A stretch of DNA of 64,000 bases from Brachynemurus nebulosus (GCA_035578155.1 JAPWDM010000003.1:64100142-64164141), one strand, 5' to 3'; positions 24,441-36,200 are shown, counted from the first letter of the stretch. Made by a program: numbers and translations. Notes: a model not told the origin generated them from the letters alone.

Positions 24441-24994
24441 CGTTAAATATTATTTGATATAATATTCCTCTTTTTTATACCAAAATATTTTTTGATTGTA
24501 TGTCCATAAATAAAAATTTGTGAATGCTTTTTTTGGGAGAAATTTGAACCTTTTTTTGAGATAATTACAAAAAAATATATTTATATTGTGATATTATGAA
24601 TAAATACTTTTTTTGATACAAATAAAAAAAAGAAACATAGAGTATAAGCGCAAAAAATAAACCTAATACATGAGTAAGAAATTCATTGATCGTTTCGGTT
24701 ACTGATGTGAAGAACTGAGTCATCATTGGACATTTTCAAATAGTGCACCGTTATTATTGTTGTTACTGCAATTATTGTCTAAAACTAATAGTTCGTAAGT
24801 TCTTCGGGGGGAGGGAAAACAGACAAAACCGCAAGTTGTTTCTCCGCTCTGCTACCTAAAAAAAAAAGTATTGTCGCCGCCAATTTTAAACCATTCGGCG
24901 ACAATTACACACGGCGTTTTAATTGTTAAAATTGTTGTGACCCAAGTAATTTGTAACGGCGGCATTTGTGGCGTACGGTCGCGTTGTCGGCTCC
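24441..24994 (+). other. hdc: Probable headcase 5' leader
   Basis: Lies between the GC-rich block and the coding exon. The first part (to about 24760) is very AT-rich and could contain a 5' UTR intron; I see no decisive donor/acceptor pair. The last ~100 bp become GC-richer. An in-frame TAA at 24947-24949 and no ATG between it and 24995 limit the reading frame. Confidence 0.4.
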
Positions 24995-25836
24995 ATGGCT
25001 CCACGTCGACATAACAGTCACGGTCACGGGGGTCCCGGTGAAGTTCAAGGTCTGCTGGGCATCGATCCGCACGAGACCTCCACCGCAGCGATGGGTAGTA
25101 GTGTTGAATCGCCGTCCGCAACCACGAACGCGGGTGGAAATTATACGCGATGCTGTGTGCCAACCGGCGAATGTTTGCGGGCGAGCGCAATGGCCGGAAA
25201 TCCGAATAATAATGATTATGTGTTGATCTCGTTGGATGATCTACGGGATGTGGTGCGTGTCACCTGCAACAACGACAGCTGCACCATGGGCAAATATATG
25301 CATCGGGAATGTTTCGAGGCGTGGGAACAGAGTGTGTTGACGTATTTGAAATCGTGCGGTCGCGCCCGATCCTGGTCCGAGCGGCAACGATTACAAAATT
25401 TGTGGACGAAGAAGGGTTACGATTTAGCATTCAAGGCATGCGGTTGTAAATGTGGACGGGGTCATTTGAAAAAGGACCTGGATTGGGTCCCACCACCGCC
25501 CACGGGCAACAACTATCGTAATGAGGATGCTGAAGCGGCGGCGAAGAAGAAGAAACGTCGCAACAAGAACAATACAAGACCCACGGTGACCATTTCGGGT
25601 CATCCACAGTACCATCCCAATTGTAATCAGACTCAGGGTCGCGGCGAATTGCAACAGATCATTGCAGGCGGAGGTGGTGGCGCCGGGGAGGCCCGTGGAC
25701 GCACCGGGAGTCTCTCGTCCAGTACCGGCTCATCGTCGCCCCCGGTTTCTGGGGCCAGTGAATCGAGCGTGTCACCAGCCCATAGTAGTGGTGCTAAGAA
25801 GAAGAATCGATTCGATTTTTTCTCTGACCGAGTCCG
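24995..25836 (+). CDS. hdc: Headcase protein, first coding exon (N-terminal 280 residues)
   Basis: Encodes the N-terminal part of Headcase (HECA family). In Drosophila this is a cytoplasmic, imaginal-cell protein that restrains growth and differentiation and acts with Unkempt; human HECA is the orthologue. The translated exon shows a Gly/His-rich start, a Cys/His-rich core at residues 52-165 (CCVPTGEC, CNNDSC, MHRECFEAWE, GRARSWSERQ, NLWTKKGYDLAF, CGCKCGRGHLKKDLDW), then a Lys/Arg stretch (184-192), a Gly run and a Ser-rich tail ending NRFDFFSDRV. The order and key words match the family's N-terminal domain, and the clustered Cys and His suggest metal binding. The ATG at 24995 (MAPRR) is the only in-frame ATG after the stop at 24947; its -3 base is T, a weak context. 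An upstream GTG is not credible in a eukaryote. The exon ends two bases into an Arg codon before GTGAGT, so the intron is phase 2. The remaining exons are not in the window. GC content is far above the surroundings. Confidence 0.93.
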
Positions 25837-25845
25837 GTGAGTACT
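25837..25845 (+). other. hdc: Splice donor of headcase exon
   Basis: CG|GTGAGTAC is a near-perfect eukaryotic 5' splice site. Reading through it gives an immediate in-frame TGA at 25838-25840, and base composition turns AT-rich within tens of bases. Confidence 0.88.
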
Positions 25846-27179
25846 TCACTACTTACTTACACCATTCATAATTCTATTATTTTCTATTCATAATCATATG
25901 TATGTTTTTACCGGGAGGGAATTAAACAGCGACACATCCGGTTTAAAAATATATGAACGTTGAATTCAAATAGATTTTTACGACTGTTGGTAATTTATAT
26001 TAATTTAAAGACCGGCTTATTTAGTCACGAATGCATTTCTGTTTGGATAGTAGATTATTTCATATTGTGTAATAAATAATAATATTCTCCCTACCAAAAT
26101 TGTCTATTGTAAATTCCTTGAAATGTTAACACCGGGTCATTTTCCTTACCAACACGAATTCTAATTTTAATCAAATATAATTGATTGGCGCAAAATTTTT
26201 TAATCGGTGTCAAACTGATTGATCAGTCAATTAAGAGAAAAAAACATTTTTCTAATTTAAAATTCACATTATTTATAATTGATAGAAAAAATCGAAATAA
26301 AGGAAGAAAGAATGTCCTGCCGCCATTAAAAATTAAATATTTTTGTCATGTCTATGTATAAAAATTCTGGTCAAAACCATATAATTAATTTAAACTTTTA
26401 GTAATCAGTTTTAATTAGAGGTTAATCTGTTTAATTATAACACCTGCGGGTATTTAGTCTATTAAATAGTTTTTAGTAAATAAAAACTATTTTTAAAAAC
26501 AATTAATGCGAAAGACATGATTATTTTGTGAGGCGCGGCACGAATGAAAATTTTTTTTGTATAGACGTTCGAATTTATATTTCCTGTCACGTAGAAATTT
26601 TTAGTTTCTGAAGACTTAGGGACCGGATTCCTCCACGTGGTCCCTTGTTTTAAACAGAGTGATTTTTCTAGAAATTTTCTATTGCAAATTGGTATTTATT
26701 GCCTTAATTTTAGCAGAAATGCAGAATTTATATTCAGAAGAATTTCTATTTTAGAAAAATTGACTTTTTCCAATACTGGCCGGAAGACAGAATCCGAATT
26801 TTGAGAAATCCATGAATTTTAATCTTTTTTTGGTTTTCATAACTGTGGGAAAATCTTAATCAATTTCTAAAATCGTCTCAGAATCATAGGATTCCACAGG
26901 CAATCGCTTTCCCCGACTTTACCAATCTTCAAACCAATTTAATTTTCCCAAATGTTTACTGTGAAATCTTAATAACCATAATATCAATTTTAGGAAGAAT
27001 TTCAGTACGAAAAATTTTGGGCTTAGTCTTACTGGCAGATGCATAATCGTGATCTTCGTCTTGTAAAGTTCAATCTTGTTTCGGTCTTGATATAATCCAG
27101 AAATTCTTCAAAAAAAACAAGACTGGTTGTTCTCGCTTAACCTTGCAAAGATTTTTTTTAGCCAGAAGAACTGGCCTTA
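25846..27179. other. Intronic sequence, nothing recognised
   Basis: AT-rich, without bounded repeats or open frames of interest. Short poly-A/T runs only. Confidence 0.45.
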
Positions 27180-27595
27180 GCCTTACAAAATTTGTAAAAT
27201 CGAGACTAGCATTGCAAGATCAAAACTAATTTTAGCTCATCAGTTTGATATAGGTTCTAAAAATTTCTAAGGCGAAATTTTTAAAATTTTAAATTTAATA
27301 ATTTTTTTATGGTTTTCGAGGAAAATTTCGAATATGCTGAAATAAATTAATTGTTCTTGAGAGGCTATAAAAATAACTTGAGCGTTGGTTTTACAAAGTT
27401 TGCAAAACCGAGACTACGATTGTAAGATTAAAATTAATTTCAGTCTCATCAACTTGAGACGGGCTTTAAACATTTCAAGAATCACAAATTCTTTCTCAGG
27501 CGAAATTTTTAAAATTTTGAATTTAGTAAATTTTTTTGTTGCTTTCAACAAAAATGTCGAATGTACAGAAATGTATTAATTGTTCTTGAAAGGGT
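27180..27595. repeat. Tandem duplication, ~208-bp unit
   Basis: The segment starting ACAAAATTTGTAAAATCGAG near 27186 recurs as ACAAAGTTTGCAAAACCGAG near 27393. Both copies continue through GGCGAAATTTTTAAAATTTT and end in TTAATTGTTCTTGA. The preceding 27050-27180 carries related GTCTTG/CAAGAC words without clear boundaries. Confidence 0.7.
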
Positions 27596-28158
27596 TAAAC
27601 AATATATTTGATAGTCACAACACTTGCATCCGCTTTCTTACAGATTAAATAACATTTTTTTTTTTTGTAAATTCACATACATTGTTTTTAAATAACAATA
27701 GTGATAATGTGACCTTGAATTTTCGAAAAAACAATTCGTATATATACACACACACATTCACTGAGTGGGGTGTTCGGGTCATTTCACAGTGTCCAAAATT
27801 TTTTTTTTTGTAAATTTTAGTATGTTATTCAGTTAGTAGAGTGGTATCATCGGCAATGACTTAAGTACAAACACATGTAGTTCATTTTTATTAATAAAAC
27901 TGAATTTTTTTTTTTGGTAAACAAAATTTATTTTTAAAATGTAATTTTAGTTTGTTGAAAATTTATTAGTTTATCACAGTAGAAAAAAAAAAATGGGCAT
28001 AAGTTCAAATTTCCAAAAAAATAACACTCTTCTTAGTTACAGAACTACAAACGGCAGTTCAGAGAGATTTTTTTCTAAATATTTAATTTAGCATTAATTT
28101 ATTGGTTTTTTTCTATTTTTTTAAATATTATTTTTGGAAATTTTATTAAAAAGTTTTA
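27596..28158. other. Intronic sequence, nothing recognised
   Basis: AT-rich with several poly-T and poly-A runs. Confidence 0.45.
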
Positions 28159-28162
28159 TTAA

Positions 28163-28641
28163 CGTAATTGCTCTGAGATAGTTAGGTACAAACGTGTATC
28201 TCAGCGAAAAAATTTTTGTATCAATAATTAAATAATGTATTAATATTCCCCAGTATTTATATTGTAGCAGTATAAAAGCATTGTTGAAAAAACGTTGTCA
28301 AACCGTTGTAAAATGATGTTTATAAATTATATTTCAAAAACGGCGTGGTCAATAATTTTTATATGTTATTAAATATGGTTTGTAACTTTGTATTTTATAA
28401 CATATTAAATTTTTATCAAATTCCTATGACACGTTTTCATTTTATTCAAAAAAAAAAAAAAAAAATAGTTTTCTCATAAGAATCCGTGTTAAAATTACAA
28501 AACTTTGAAACCGTTTTTCTCAAAATTGGGGCGGTCCGTTTTCTTTTCGGTATAGGCTCGTGTTATTGGTATTGAATTAAATAAATGTCTAGGGAAGTTT
28601 CGTTAAAATCCTTTGAAAAATCGTGTTTTGGTCCAACTACC
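28163..28641 (-). mobile_element. TTAA-flanked MITE, family C copy 1
   Basis: Bordered by TTAA (28159-28162, 28642-28645) with ends CGTAATTGCTCTGAG and CCAACTACC. It is the reverse complement of the copies at 32636-33149 and 33174-33680, sharing TTTGTAACTTTGTATTTTA-type and ACACGTTTTCATTTTATTC phrases. Non-coding. Confidence 0.75.
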
Positions 28642-28645
28642 TTAA

Positions 28646-30737
28646 GGTGACGAGGTATGAACCTCATCATCTTAGAATTTGATTAAATTTGGTAATGTGG
28701 TAGTATAGGTATGGACTAAGAAAAATACCAAATTTTATTGTAATAAAGCAATCCGTTTGGAAATTACAAGTGTGTAAAATTTTTCGGCCGTATATTACAT
28801 TAAATTTTTCAGTAACTTCAGTAACATCTTCTAAAATTGAGGTACTACAGAGTGGAGGAAGCTGTCAGTTTCCAATTTTTTCGACGGCCTTTACTTTCAG
28901 CATCAAAAACAAAGTTTTAAATGGAAAAATTTGTAGTTACATCCAGCAATAAAAGTGGTCTTACAATGAATTTAGTGTTAAAAAAAATTTAAAACGTAGA
29001 GAAGGAAAAAAGGCCTCGAAGAATGCTCGATAATTGACGACTACGTTTTAGAGAAACCCTCTTTTGGGCGTTTCTTGATATTTTTAATTTCTAAACGGGT
29101 GGATATATTAGAATAAAATTTGGTGACAACCAAATTTCATAACATGGACCGATTCAGTAGTAAATATGGTCTACGTGACCTAAAAATTTTTACCTGTAAA
29201 TACAAAAAAAAAAACAGCGTCAAAATTTGCGTATTTGGCAAAATTTTCCCTGATCTGAATTTTCACAGAAAGTCAACACTAGTGCGAGTGTACATATTCC
29301 TTCCGTATTAAACGCATGTTTATATTTTCAAATTTAAAAATAATCTGTCGAAATATTTTTCACATTTTCCGAATAGTTTTTCACGCTCAATAAATTAAAT
29401 TTTTCTCTATTTTATAATATGCCTACTCACAATTAAAAATTATGCAAAATAGGCACGTGTGTATACGTTAAATTTTCTTTATTTGGGAACGGCTCCAAAA
29501 TGATGCCAAAACACATTTTTTTCAATGAATCATGTTTTTCTTGCTATAAATAAATTTTAAAAAAATTGTATCAGGTAATTGTGGAGTTAGTGATTTCAAT
29601 GCGTTCAAACTCTTGCGAGCACTCGAAGGCATTTTAGAATCTCTTCAAAAAAAGTTTTTAATCGACCCGATTTTTATTATTCTGTTATAAAAAACAGAAT
29701 AAAAGTATTATTTTCCAAGGTCAGATTTACCCATTGTAGTATGCTCGTAAAAAATATTTTGCATTCCGTACTAAAAGAACCAGTTTATGAATAAAAAATA
29801 ATAAAAGGCTTTATTTCTTTACTTCCCCTAATTTTACGTATTTTGATATTTTGATTGAAGAATTCTTGTGGATTTTTCAGTACGTTTTGTGCACTCATTT
29901 TGGTGAAATATTCAGTAGTATTTTATCGATTAGTTTTGTTTTCAAAATTTTAAAAGTTTCTTAATGTAAGTCCTTTTTTGAAAATTTAATTTTTTGCAGT
30001 GCAATTTATTTTATTTCTTTTAGTTTTCTAATTTCAAAATTTGATAAAATTTCTGGGAACTATTGGCAACGTAACTTATTGCAGTGGCCTTAAAAATAAA
30101 TTATTCATTTATTTAATGTTTAGCGAATTTTTACTGAGAATTTAATGAAGCAAATTTAAATTTTTAAAACGCATCTTTTTTGTTAAGCTATAAATTTTCA
30201 AAAATTCAGTGATTTTGAATCTCATTTACAATTGTGAATAAATTTTCCGAAAAAGTGCAGCTCTTTGGACCTGATAGTTAATGCTGAACTTAAAAATTTT
30301 TTAGCTCCTCCTCAAAATAAAAATAAAAAAACTTTTATTTTTGAGTTCTTACTTGTCCATTTTTTTTCTTGTGTTACGTTCTTCCTTACTCCGCTCATAT
30401 TTTTCCCTGTTGCGCTCCTGTTACGCCACTGCTTAGGATGCATTTGCCAATATTATTTGCGTTTAATTTTTGCCCAACATGGAAATTTACAAATTTACAA
30501 AAGGAAATCGTTTTTATATGATAAATAGCTTTCGATTTGATTCATAGAATTTCAAAATATGTTTTATTTATAAAATTCCATTGAATTTTTGAATGATTGA
30601 ATTTATTTAAATTTTAAATTTTTACGTTTGTAAATAGAAAAATTTGTTAAAAGTCCCAAATGTGATTGGGCAGTCCCCAATGGGACTTGAAATGGCCATG
30701 AAGTTTTACATTGAGTTGCGGGTACACTGAAAGACAC
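28646..30737. other. Intronic sequence, nothing firmly recognised
   Basis: AT-rich. Short frames at 28770-28952, 29120-29311 and 30265-30528 show no domain or splice context that would make them exons. Confidence 0.45.
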
Positions 30738-31320
30738 AGGCTACTTTTTACCCCATGGCGAAATGTATTTTAAAACATTGTTTGTATTACTTTTGGGTTT
30801 TAATCGCTTAACCAACCCACTTGAAATTTTATATAGTAATAGTACGGGAGAGTGGAGGGTTATAGGGTACTTTCTACTAGGGATGTTATAGATATGAAAT
30901 TGCGGATACGGATACGGATATTTAAAAACATTTTTTTCGGTTTCGGTTTCGGTTACGGGTATGTAATAATATCGGATAATGTTTCGGATACGATTACGAT
31001 TACGGATAATTGCTTTTAGTGAATATTTTTTTTTTTTAGAAAACAGGAGAAAATTTTCCCTCAAAAAGTAAACGTCAGACACAAATCATCGGAAATTTAT
31101 CAAGAGAAATACATGTAGCAAAAATTTGCTTCAATTTAAACCTTCGATTCCAACGGCAGTTGTCTGTTATTATCCGAAACAAATTCGAAACTTTTATTTT
31201 CGGATAATTATTTCAGATATCCCGTAGTTTCGATTACGGTTATGGATATCCATAATATCCCTACTTTTTACCGCGATACAATTTAAATTCCGCACGCGGA
31301 TGAAGTTAGTTTGTCAACAA
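30738..31320 (+). repeat. Retroelement-tail-like repeat split by a hAT MITE
   Basis: CACAGGCTACTTTTTACCCC (30738 onward) and, after the MITE, CTTTTTACCGCGATACAATT followed by CCGCACGCGGATGAAGTTAG (31264-31310) resemble the degenerate 3' region of LINE-type insect repeats (…CACGCGGACGAAGTCGCGGG…). Removing the MITE and one target copy joins TACTTTCTAC directly to CGCGATAC. The related phrase AGGCTACTTTTTACCCCGT recurs at 33761-33779. The family name is inference. Confidence 0.4.
30878..31263 (+). mobile_element. hAT MITE with GGATAC/CGGTTT hexamer motifs
   Basis: Ends TAGGGATGTTAT and ATAATATCCCTA are inverted. The flanks CTTTCTAC (30870-30877) and CTTTTTAC (31264-31271) match at 7 of 8, an 8-bp hAT duplication. 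The interior has runs of GGATAC, GGTTTC and CGATTA hexamers near both ends, parallel in design to the CAAGAC family. A partial reverse copy is at 7149-7403. Confidence 0.82.
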
Positions 31321-31543
31321 AGTTTCAGTAAGTTATCTGATTGCTTCGAGGGCCTTACAGTTGACGCCGGTCTTTTACATCAAACTGTGGTCATCAACAC
31401 CTACAAGTCTTCGTGTAAATCGAGGTCATAAAAAATTTTCTCCAGTTACAATATTTTACAATTCGCGATCAACCAATCGATAAAGACAGACGCATATAAT
31501 TAAAAAGAGATATGATGATATATGCAATTAATATTTCTCTATA

Positions 31544-32192
31544 CAGGTAAACCTTTTTTTATACAGTGGATAGGGACCGCATAAAAAAAGTTTCATCGAA
31601 AATACATAACTCAAAACGCTCAACGCATCACGATTTACTTAGAAGTTGCTTTTCTTAAATAAGATAAAGCATTAATTTACACGTGGGAACATTTTAATTC
31701 ATTTTTATGTCACCGAAGGATGACATATTAACCTCGTTGTGTGATTATAGTGGGGGGGAAAAATTAATAATAATAATAATAATATATAATATAATAATTA
31801 TAGAGTTGTATATGCATATACTGAATAAACGCAAGAGGGCTGTATTCTCACTGTACTTAAAAAACCAGCCAAAAAATCATAAATTAACACTTTCACTGAG
31901 GTGACATTACTTAGTAAGTGTCAAAAACACGCACTTGACAAATTTTTATTTATAATAGGTATTATGAAAATTGTGAAAAATATATCTGTGAAACAACTAA
32001 ATGATGAAATATTCTATATTCTTATGCAATATACTGATTAAATACTTAAAAACCATTAAAAAATAATTTTATCAAAAAAAAGTTATTATAGTTAACGTTC
32101 AAATTTCTTACTTTCTCTTGATTTGGATTCACATTATGCATTTCAGTGATCATTTTTTTTTTTTAAAAACCGCATAAAAAAAGGTTTATCTG
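31544..32192. mobile_element. pogo/Tigger-like MITE, TA duplication
   Basis: Ends CAGGTAAACCTTTTTTTAT and, inverted from the right, CAGATAAACCTTTTTTTATG lie between TA dinucleotides (31542-31543, 32193-32194). CAG...TAAACC termini with TA targets fit the Tc1/mariner superfamily, pogo/Tigger-like. ACCGCAT lies just inside both ends. The interior contains an AAT run (31764-31785) and a 65-codon frame without a domain. A shorter derivative is at 63309-63473. Confidence 0.75.
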
Positions 32193-32194
32193 TA

Positions 32195-32631
32195 CTCTTA
32201 TCATTCAGCAATTAATATCGAGTTGTTTGTTTGCCGCATACAATAATGTATCCGATTGACTTGTGAGTGTACCACAATATGTAATTAAAATGCATATACA
32301 AACTTGCATATTATGTTGCAGTGAATACAACTACTGCATCCAGTGCATCCATTCGGCGTGCATAATATCATGAAGGGAGTGTTTGTTGCAACCGTGGTTG
32401 ATATTTCTTCAAGGTTAAATAAGGTTATCGATTTCTGTTTTCAATCCAATGTACATTATACTCATATAATTCTATTGTTAGATTTCAGAAAAAAAAATAC
32501 AATACGATAATTATTCATTACTGATTGGAGTGGCATTTAATGAGCAATTGCTTATGTAAGTGATTAGTTTCGAATAAAGAAATATCACTCTTTTTGTAAT
32601 TGAAAAGTTTGATAAAAAAGTAAAAATTTCT
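32195..32631. other. Intronic sequence, nothing recognised
   Basis: AT-rich. Contains no bounded element or exon-like sequence that I can identify. Confidence 0.45.
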
Positions 32632-32635
32632 TTAA

Positions 32636-33149
32636 GGTAGTTGGTCGATGAAACGATTTTTTCAAAGGATTTTAACGAAACTTCTCTAGATATTTATTTA
32701 CTCCAATACCAATAATACGAGTCCTTACCGAAAAAAAATTGACCACCCCAATTTTGAGAAAAACGACTTCAAAGTTTTATAATTTTAACATGGGCTCTTA
32801 TGGGAAAATTCAATTTTTTTTGAATAAAATGAAAACGTGTCAAAGGAATTTGATAAAATTTTAATATGTTATTTAAAATAAAGTTACAAACCATATTTAA
32901 TAAGAAATAAAAATTATTGACCACGCCGTTTTTGAAATATAATTTAAAAACATCATTTTGCAATGTTTTTACCACGCTTTTTCAACAATATTTTTAAATT
33001 GCTACAACATCAGCGCTCGGAAATTAAAAAAAGCAAGTGGTATACAAATATAATCACTGAAGAATATTAATACATTATTTAATTTTTGATAAAAGAACAA
33101 TTTTTTTTTGAGATATACTTTTGTACCTGACTATCTCAGAGCAACTACG
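32636..33149 (+). mobile_element. TTAA-flanked MITE, family C copy 2
   Basis: TTAA at 32632-32635 and 33150-33153; ends GGTAGTTGGTCGAT and CTCAGAGCAACTACG. Highly similar to copy 3, which follows after only about 20 bp in the same orientation. Internal frames (for example 32769-32975 minus) are A/T-biased and not genes. Confidence 0.78.
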
Positions 33150-33173
33150 TTAATTCCATATTAGAAGTCTTAA

Positions 33174-33680
33174 GGTAGTTGGTCGATAAAACAATTTTTT
33201 CAAAGGATTTTAACGAAACTTCTCTAGATATTTATTTAATTCAATACCAATAATACGAAACCTTACTTAAAAAAAAAATTGACCACCTCAATTTTGAGAA
33301 AAACTATTTCAAAGTTTTGTAATTTTAACACGGGCTCTTATGGCAAAACTTTTTTGAATAAAATGAAAATATGTCAAAGGAATTTGATAAAAATTTAATA
33401 CGTTGTAAAATACATAGGTACAAACCATATTTAATAAGAAATAAAAATTATTTACTAGGCCGTTTTTGAAATATAATTAATCGTTTTAAAACGTTTTTAC
33501 CATGCTTTTTCAACAATGTTTTCATATTGCTACAAGATAAGCGCGCGGAAATTAAAAAAAAAAACAAGTGGTGTACAAATATAATAACTGAAGAATATTC
33601 ATACATTATTTAATTTTTGATAAAAAACATTTTTTTCGCTGAGATACACTTTTGTACCTGACTGTCTCAAGGCAACTACG
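33174..33680 (+). mobile_element. TTAA-flanked MITE, family C copy 3
   Basis: TTAA at 33170-33173 and 33681-33684; same termini as copy 2. It is followed at 33685-33728 by an inverted fragment of the right end (GTAGTTGTTGCTCTGAGATA...), giving a small palindrome at the junction. Confidence 0.78.
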
Positions 33681-33728
33681 TTAATGTAGTTGTTGCTCTG
33701 AGATAGTCAGGTACAAAAGTATATCTCA

Positions 33729-34751
33729 CGGAGCTTCAAACTTTGCACAGAGAATGCTATAGGCTACTTTTTACCCCGTAAAAGCAAGAACAAAATAACA
33801 GCTCTCAATACGTGTATTAACTTGATGTCATAATTTCAGATACCAAGCTGCCGTCGCTTATATGTGACATGTCTTGTGTCACACATGACGAGTAAAATTT
33901 AGCCCCTTCCAAATTACAAGGAAATTTGAAATATGGAATTCTAAGAATTTTTTTCTTGAACCTTTTTAAAACTTTTTAAGAGTTCTTATCGTACGGAACA
34001 TTATTCACGCAAGTACGAGTAAACCGGGTTGTCAACTTTGAAAGTAGATTTCTGAATTCCTAAAATATCTTGGAAACAGTCCCACCAATTTCCATTTAAT
34101 CTAGTTAAGAACGGTCCAGTATTGAAGCGGGTTCTAAAAATTCTTATTTTTATCCTGGAAATCCTGGAATATCCTGAAAACGGCTGAACCAATTTAAGTC
34201 GAATCCTTTTAAGTCGTTTTAGGGATAAAATTTTTAAAATATATTTTTATTCGACGATTTATTTCATCGGAATCCTAAAATTTAAATCTAAAGCTTGTAC
34301 GGGGTAAATAATTTTTTCTAAAATTTTCAAGAATTCTATTATTGAAACAAAATTATACTGCTTTCTTGAAGGACGCCTCTGAACGTTGTTCGATTCGTAT
34401 TTACAATTCAAAATTTGAATTTCTAAATACCTATAATATATGAAATATCAATGCAATAAAAAAAGTTATAGCGAGCAGTCAGTAGCATAAAAATAGTTAA
34501 AAACGACGAGTTAATGATCTAAAAATAAGCTATTATCAACCAATAAACGTACCTAGTTTAAAAATTTATAACATCGATTAAAATATAATATGAATTTAAT
34601 TTTTCTAATTAACTAATTATTATGATTTACTATTGTTAACTTGTAATTTTATGTATAGAAGCTAATTTAGCTTTAAATAGATTATTAGTGATAATTTAAA
34701 ACTTGTTAAAAAATAATAAAATTTGATTGTTATATATGATTTCTTTTAAGG
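33729..34751. other. Intronic sequence, nothing firmly recognised
   Basis: Contains TATGTGACATGTCTTGTGTCACACATG near 33860 (short inverted repeat; positions 33859-33886) and repeated TCCTGGAAATCCTGGAATATCC words near 34155 (34152-34176). No exon or mobile element boundary recognised. Confidence 0.45.
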
Positions 34752-35425
34752 TACCATCACAGAGTGATTTTGCCGAAAAGTAGTCAATTTTCACAATTTT
34801 TTTTCCGATGGATGGATAGGATTGGGAAATGGGGATGAATTTTTTGTTATAATTAATAATATTTTTTTTATTTTTTTTTATAATTAGGTAGGTATTATAC
34901 TTTTTTGAAAAAAGTGTCTTTAAAAAAGGCCGAAATTCAGTGCCTACGATTGCGGCCGCAGTTTTTATCCAAAAAAAAAAAATCAAATAAATTATCAATC
35001 TGTAGGTAAGCCGCTATGTTCCTATGGGAGCTATTTTTTTCTTTTCTATTTTTTCACCCGGAAAACTGTAAAAAAATTTTGTACTTTTTATTCAAACCGC
35101 CGCAATTTTTTCAAATTTCAAAGAAAAAAAAAAGCTCCCATAGGAACATAGCGGTTTACCTACAGATTGATAATCTATTTGATTTTTTTTTTTTTTCGGA
35201 TAAAAACTGCGGCCGCAATCGTGGGCACTGAATTTCGGCCTTTTTTAAAGACACTTTTTTTGAAAAATTATAATAATTATAAAAAATAAATAAAAAAAAT
35301 ATTTTTGTATTGTTAAATAGCGGTATTAACCGTAAAAAAAATTCACCCCCATTCCCCCATCCTATCCATCCGAAAAAAAATTGTGAAAATTGACTACTTT
35401 TCGGCAGAATCACACTGTGATGGTA
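34752..35425. mobile_element. Fold-back element: ~280-bp inverted arms, 100-bp loop
   Basis: Arms 34752-35032 and 35133-35425 are inverted copies over nearly their full length. The outer ends are TACCATCACAG and CTGTGATGGTA; the inner ends are CTATGTTCCTATGGGAGCT and AGCTCCCATAGGAACATAG. Shared internal words include GCGGCCGCA and ACTACTTTTCGGC. The loop (35033-35132) is T-rich. Flanks TTTTAAGG and TTTTAG are similar but give no exact duplication. Overlapping open frames in the arms mirror each other and are not genes. Confidence 0.85.
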
Positions 35426-35491
35426 TTTTAGCATTGGTAAAGTTTTAAAAAAAATTCATTTTTTCCGTAATCGGTAGGTATTACATCTTAA

Positions 35492-36196
35492 GGCGAGGTT
35501 TACTCGAGATTCCTTAAAAATTATGTATTTTTCCAGAATTTTTTTCTCAAGAACGGAAGTAAATATCAATTTCAAGTCTTTGCACATATTTATTAAGTAT
35601 TAGGCTACACAAAAAAAATTTTTCAAGGAAAAATATAAAAAAGTGTCCATTTTATAGATAGTGCAGTGTGACGATCCGAAAATCCAATGCCTTGTTGGTG
35701 GACATCCTAGCGCCGGTAATAAACCACAGAAATCCAAAAACAAAAAAGATTTATAAAATATATGAAGAGTACCGGCACCTCTACCTATAATATCAATAAG
35801 TTACTGAAGCAAAAAAAATGGCGGATGTTTGAACTTTTGATTACGATTTTTGTCTTATTTTTCGCTCTTTAAAGTAAATATAAAAATAAAAAAAATATTG
35901 AAAGTGTATCGAACTTAGGTAGAGGTGCCGAAGAATTGAATTATCTTTAAAATAAAAAATTTAAAAAAAGGATCCATCGAATAGTTTTTGAGTTATCGTG
36001 TCCACCAGTTCCAAAAATTGCTATCAATTTCGGCAAAAAAAAAAATCGATTTTTTTTATCAAATCTCAAGTAAACCTTCCCTTAAATTACTTTCAGCAAA
36101 ATCACTTTGGGAACATATTCTACACATAATTAGCTACCAATTTCTGCAAAAAAAAAAAAATCGATTTTTTTTAACGACTCTCAAGTAAACCTCCTC
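35492..36196. mobile_element. TTAA-flanked MITE, family E
   Basis: TTAA at 35488-35491 and 36197-36200. The left end is GGCGAGGTTTACTCGAGA and the right end inverted is GAGGAGGTTTACTTGAGA. A ~110-bp segment with ATCGATTTTTTTT and CTCAAGTAAACCT is duplicated in tandem near the right end (36012-36090 and 36128-36196), so one extra copy of the terminus sits inside. Non-coding. Confidence 0.7.
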
Positions 36197-36200
36197 TTAA

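Noticed and set aside
23886..24457. Overlapping open frames of 69-135 codons on both strands in the promoter block
   Set aside because: They overlap in conflicting frames in GC-richer DNA with few stop codons; no domains; position fits the headcase promoter.
24968..24994. Upstream GTG as start of headcase
   Set aside because: Eukaryotic nuclear genes rarely start at GTG; an ATG with the family-like MAPRR start follows at 24995.
25424..25654. Minus-strand open frame opposite headcase
   Set aside because: Antisense shadow of the headcase coding exon.
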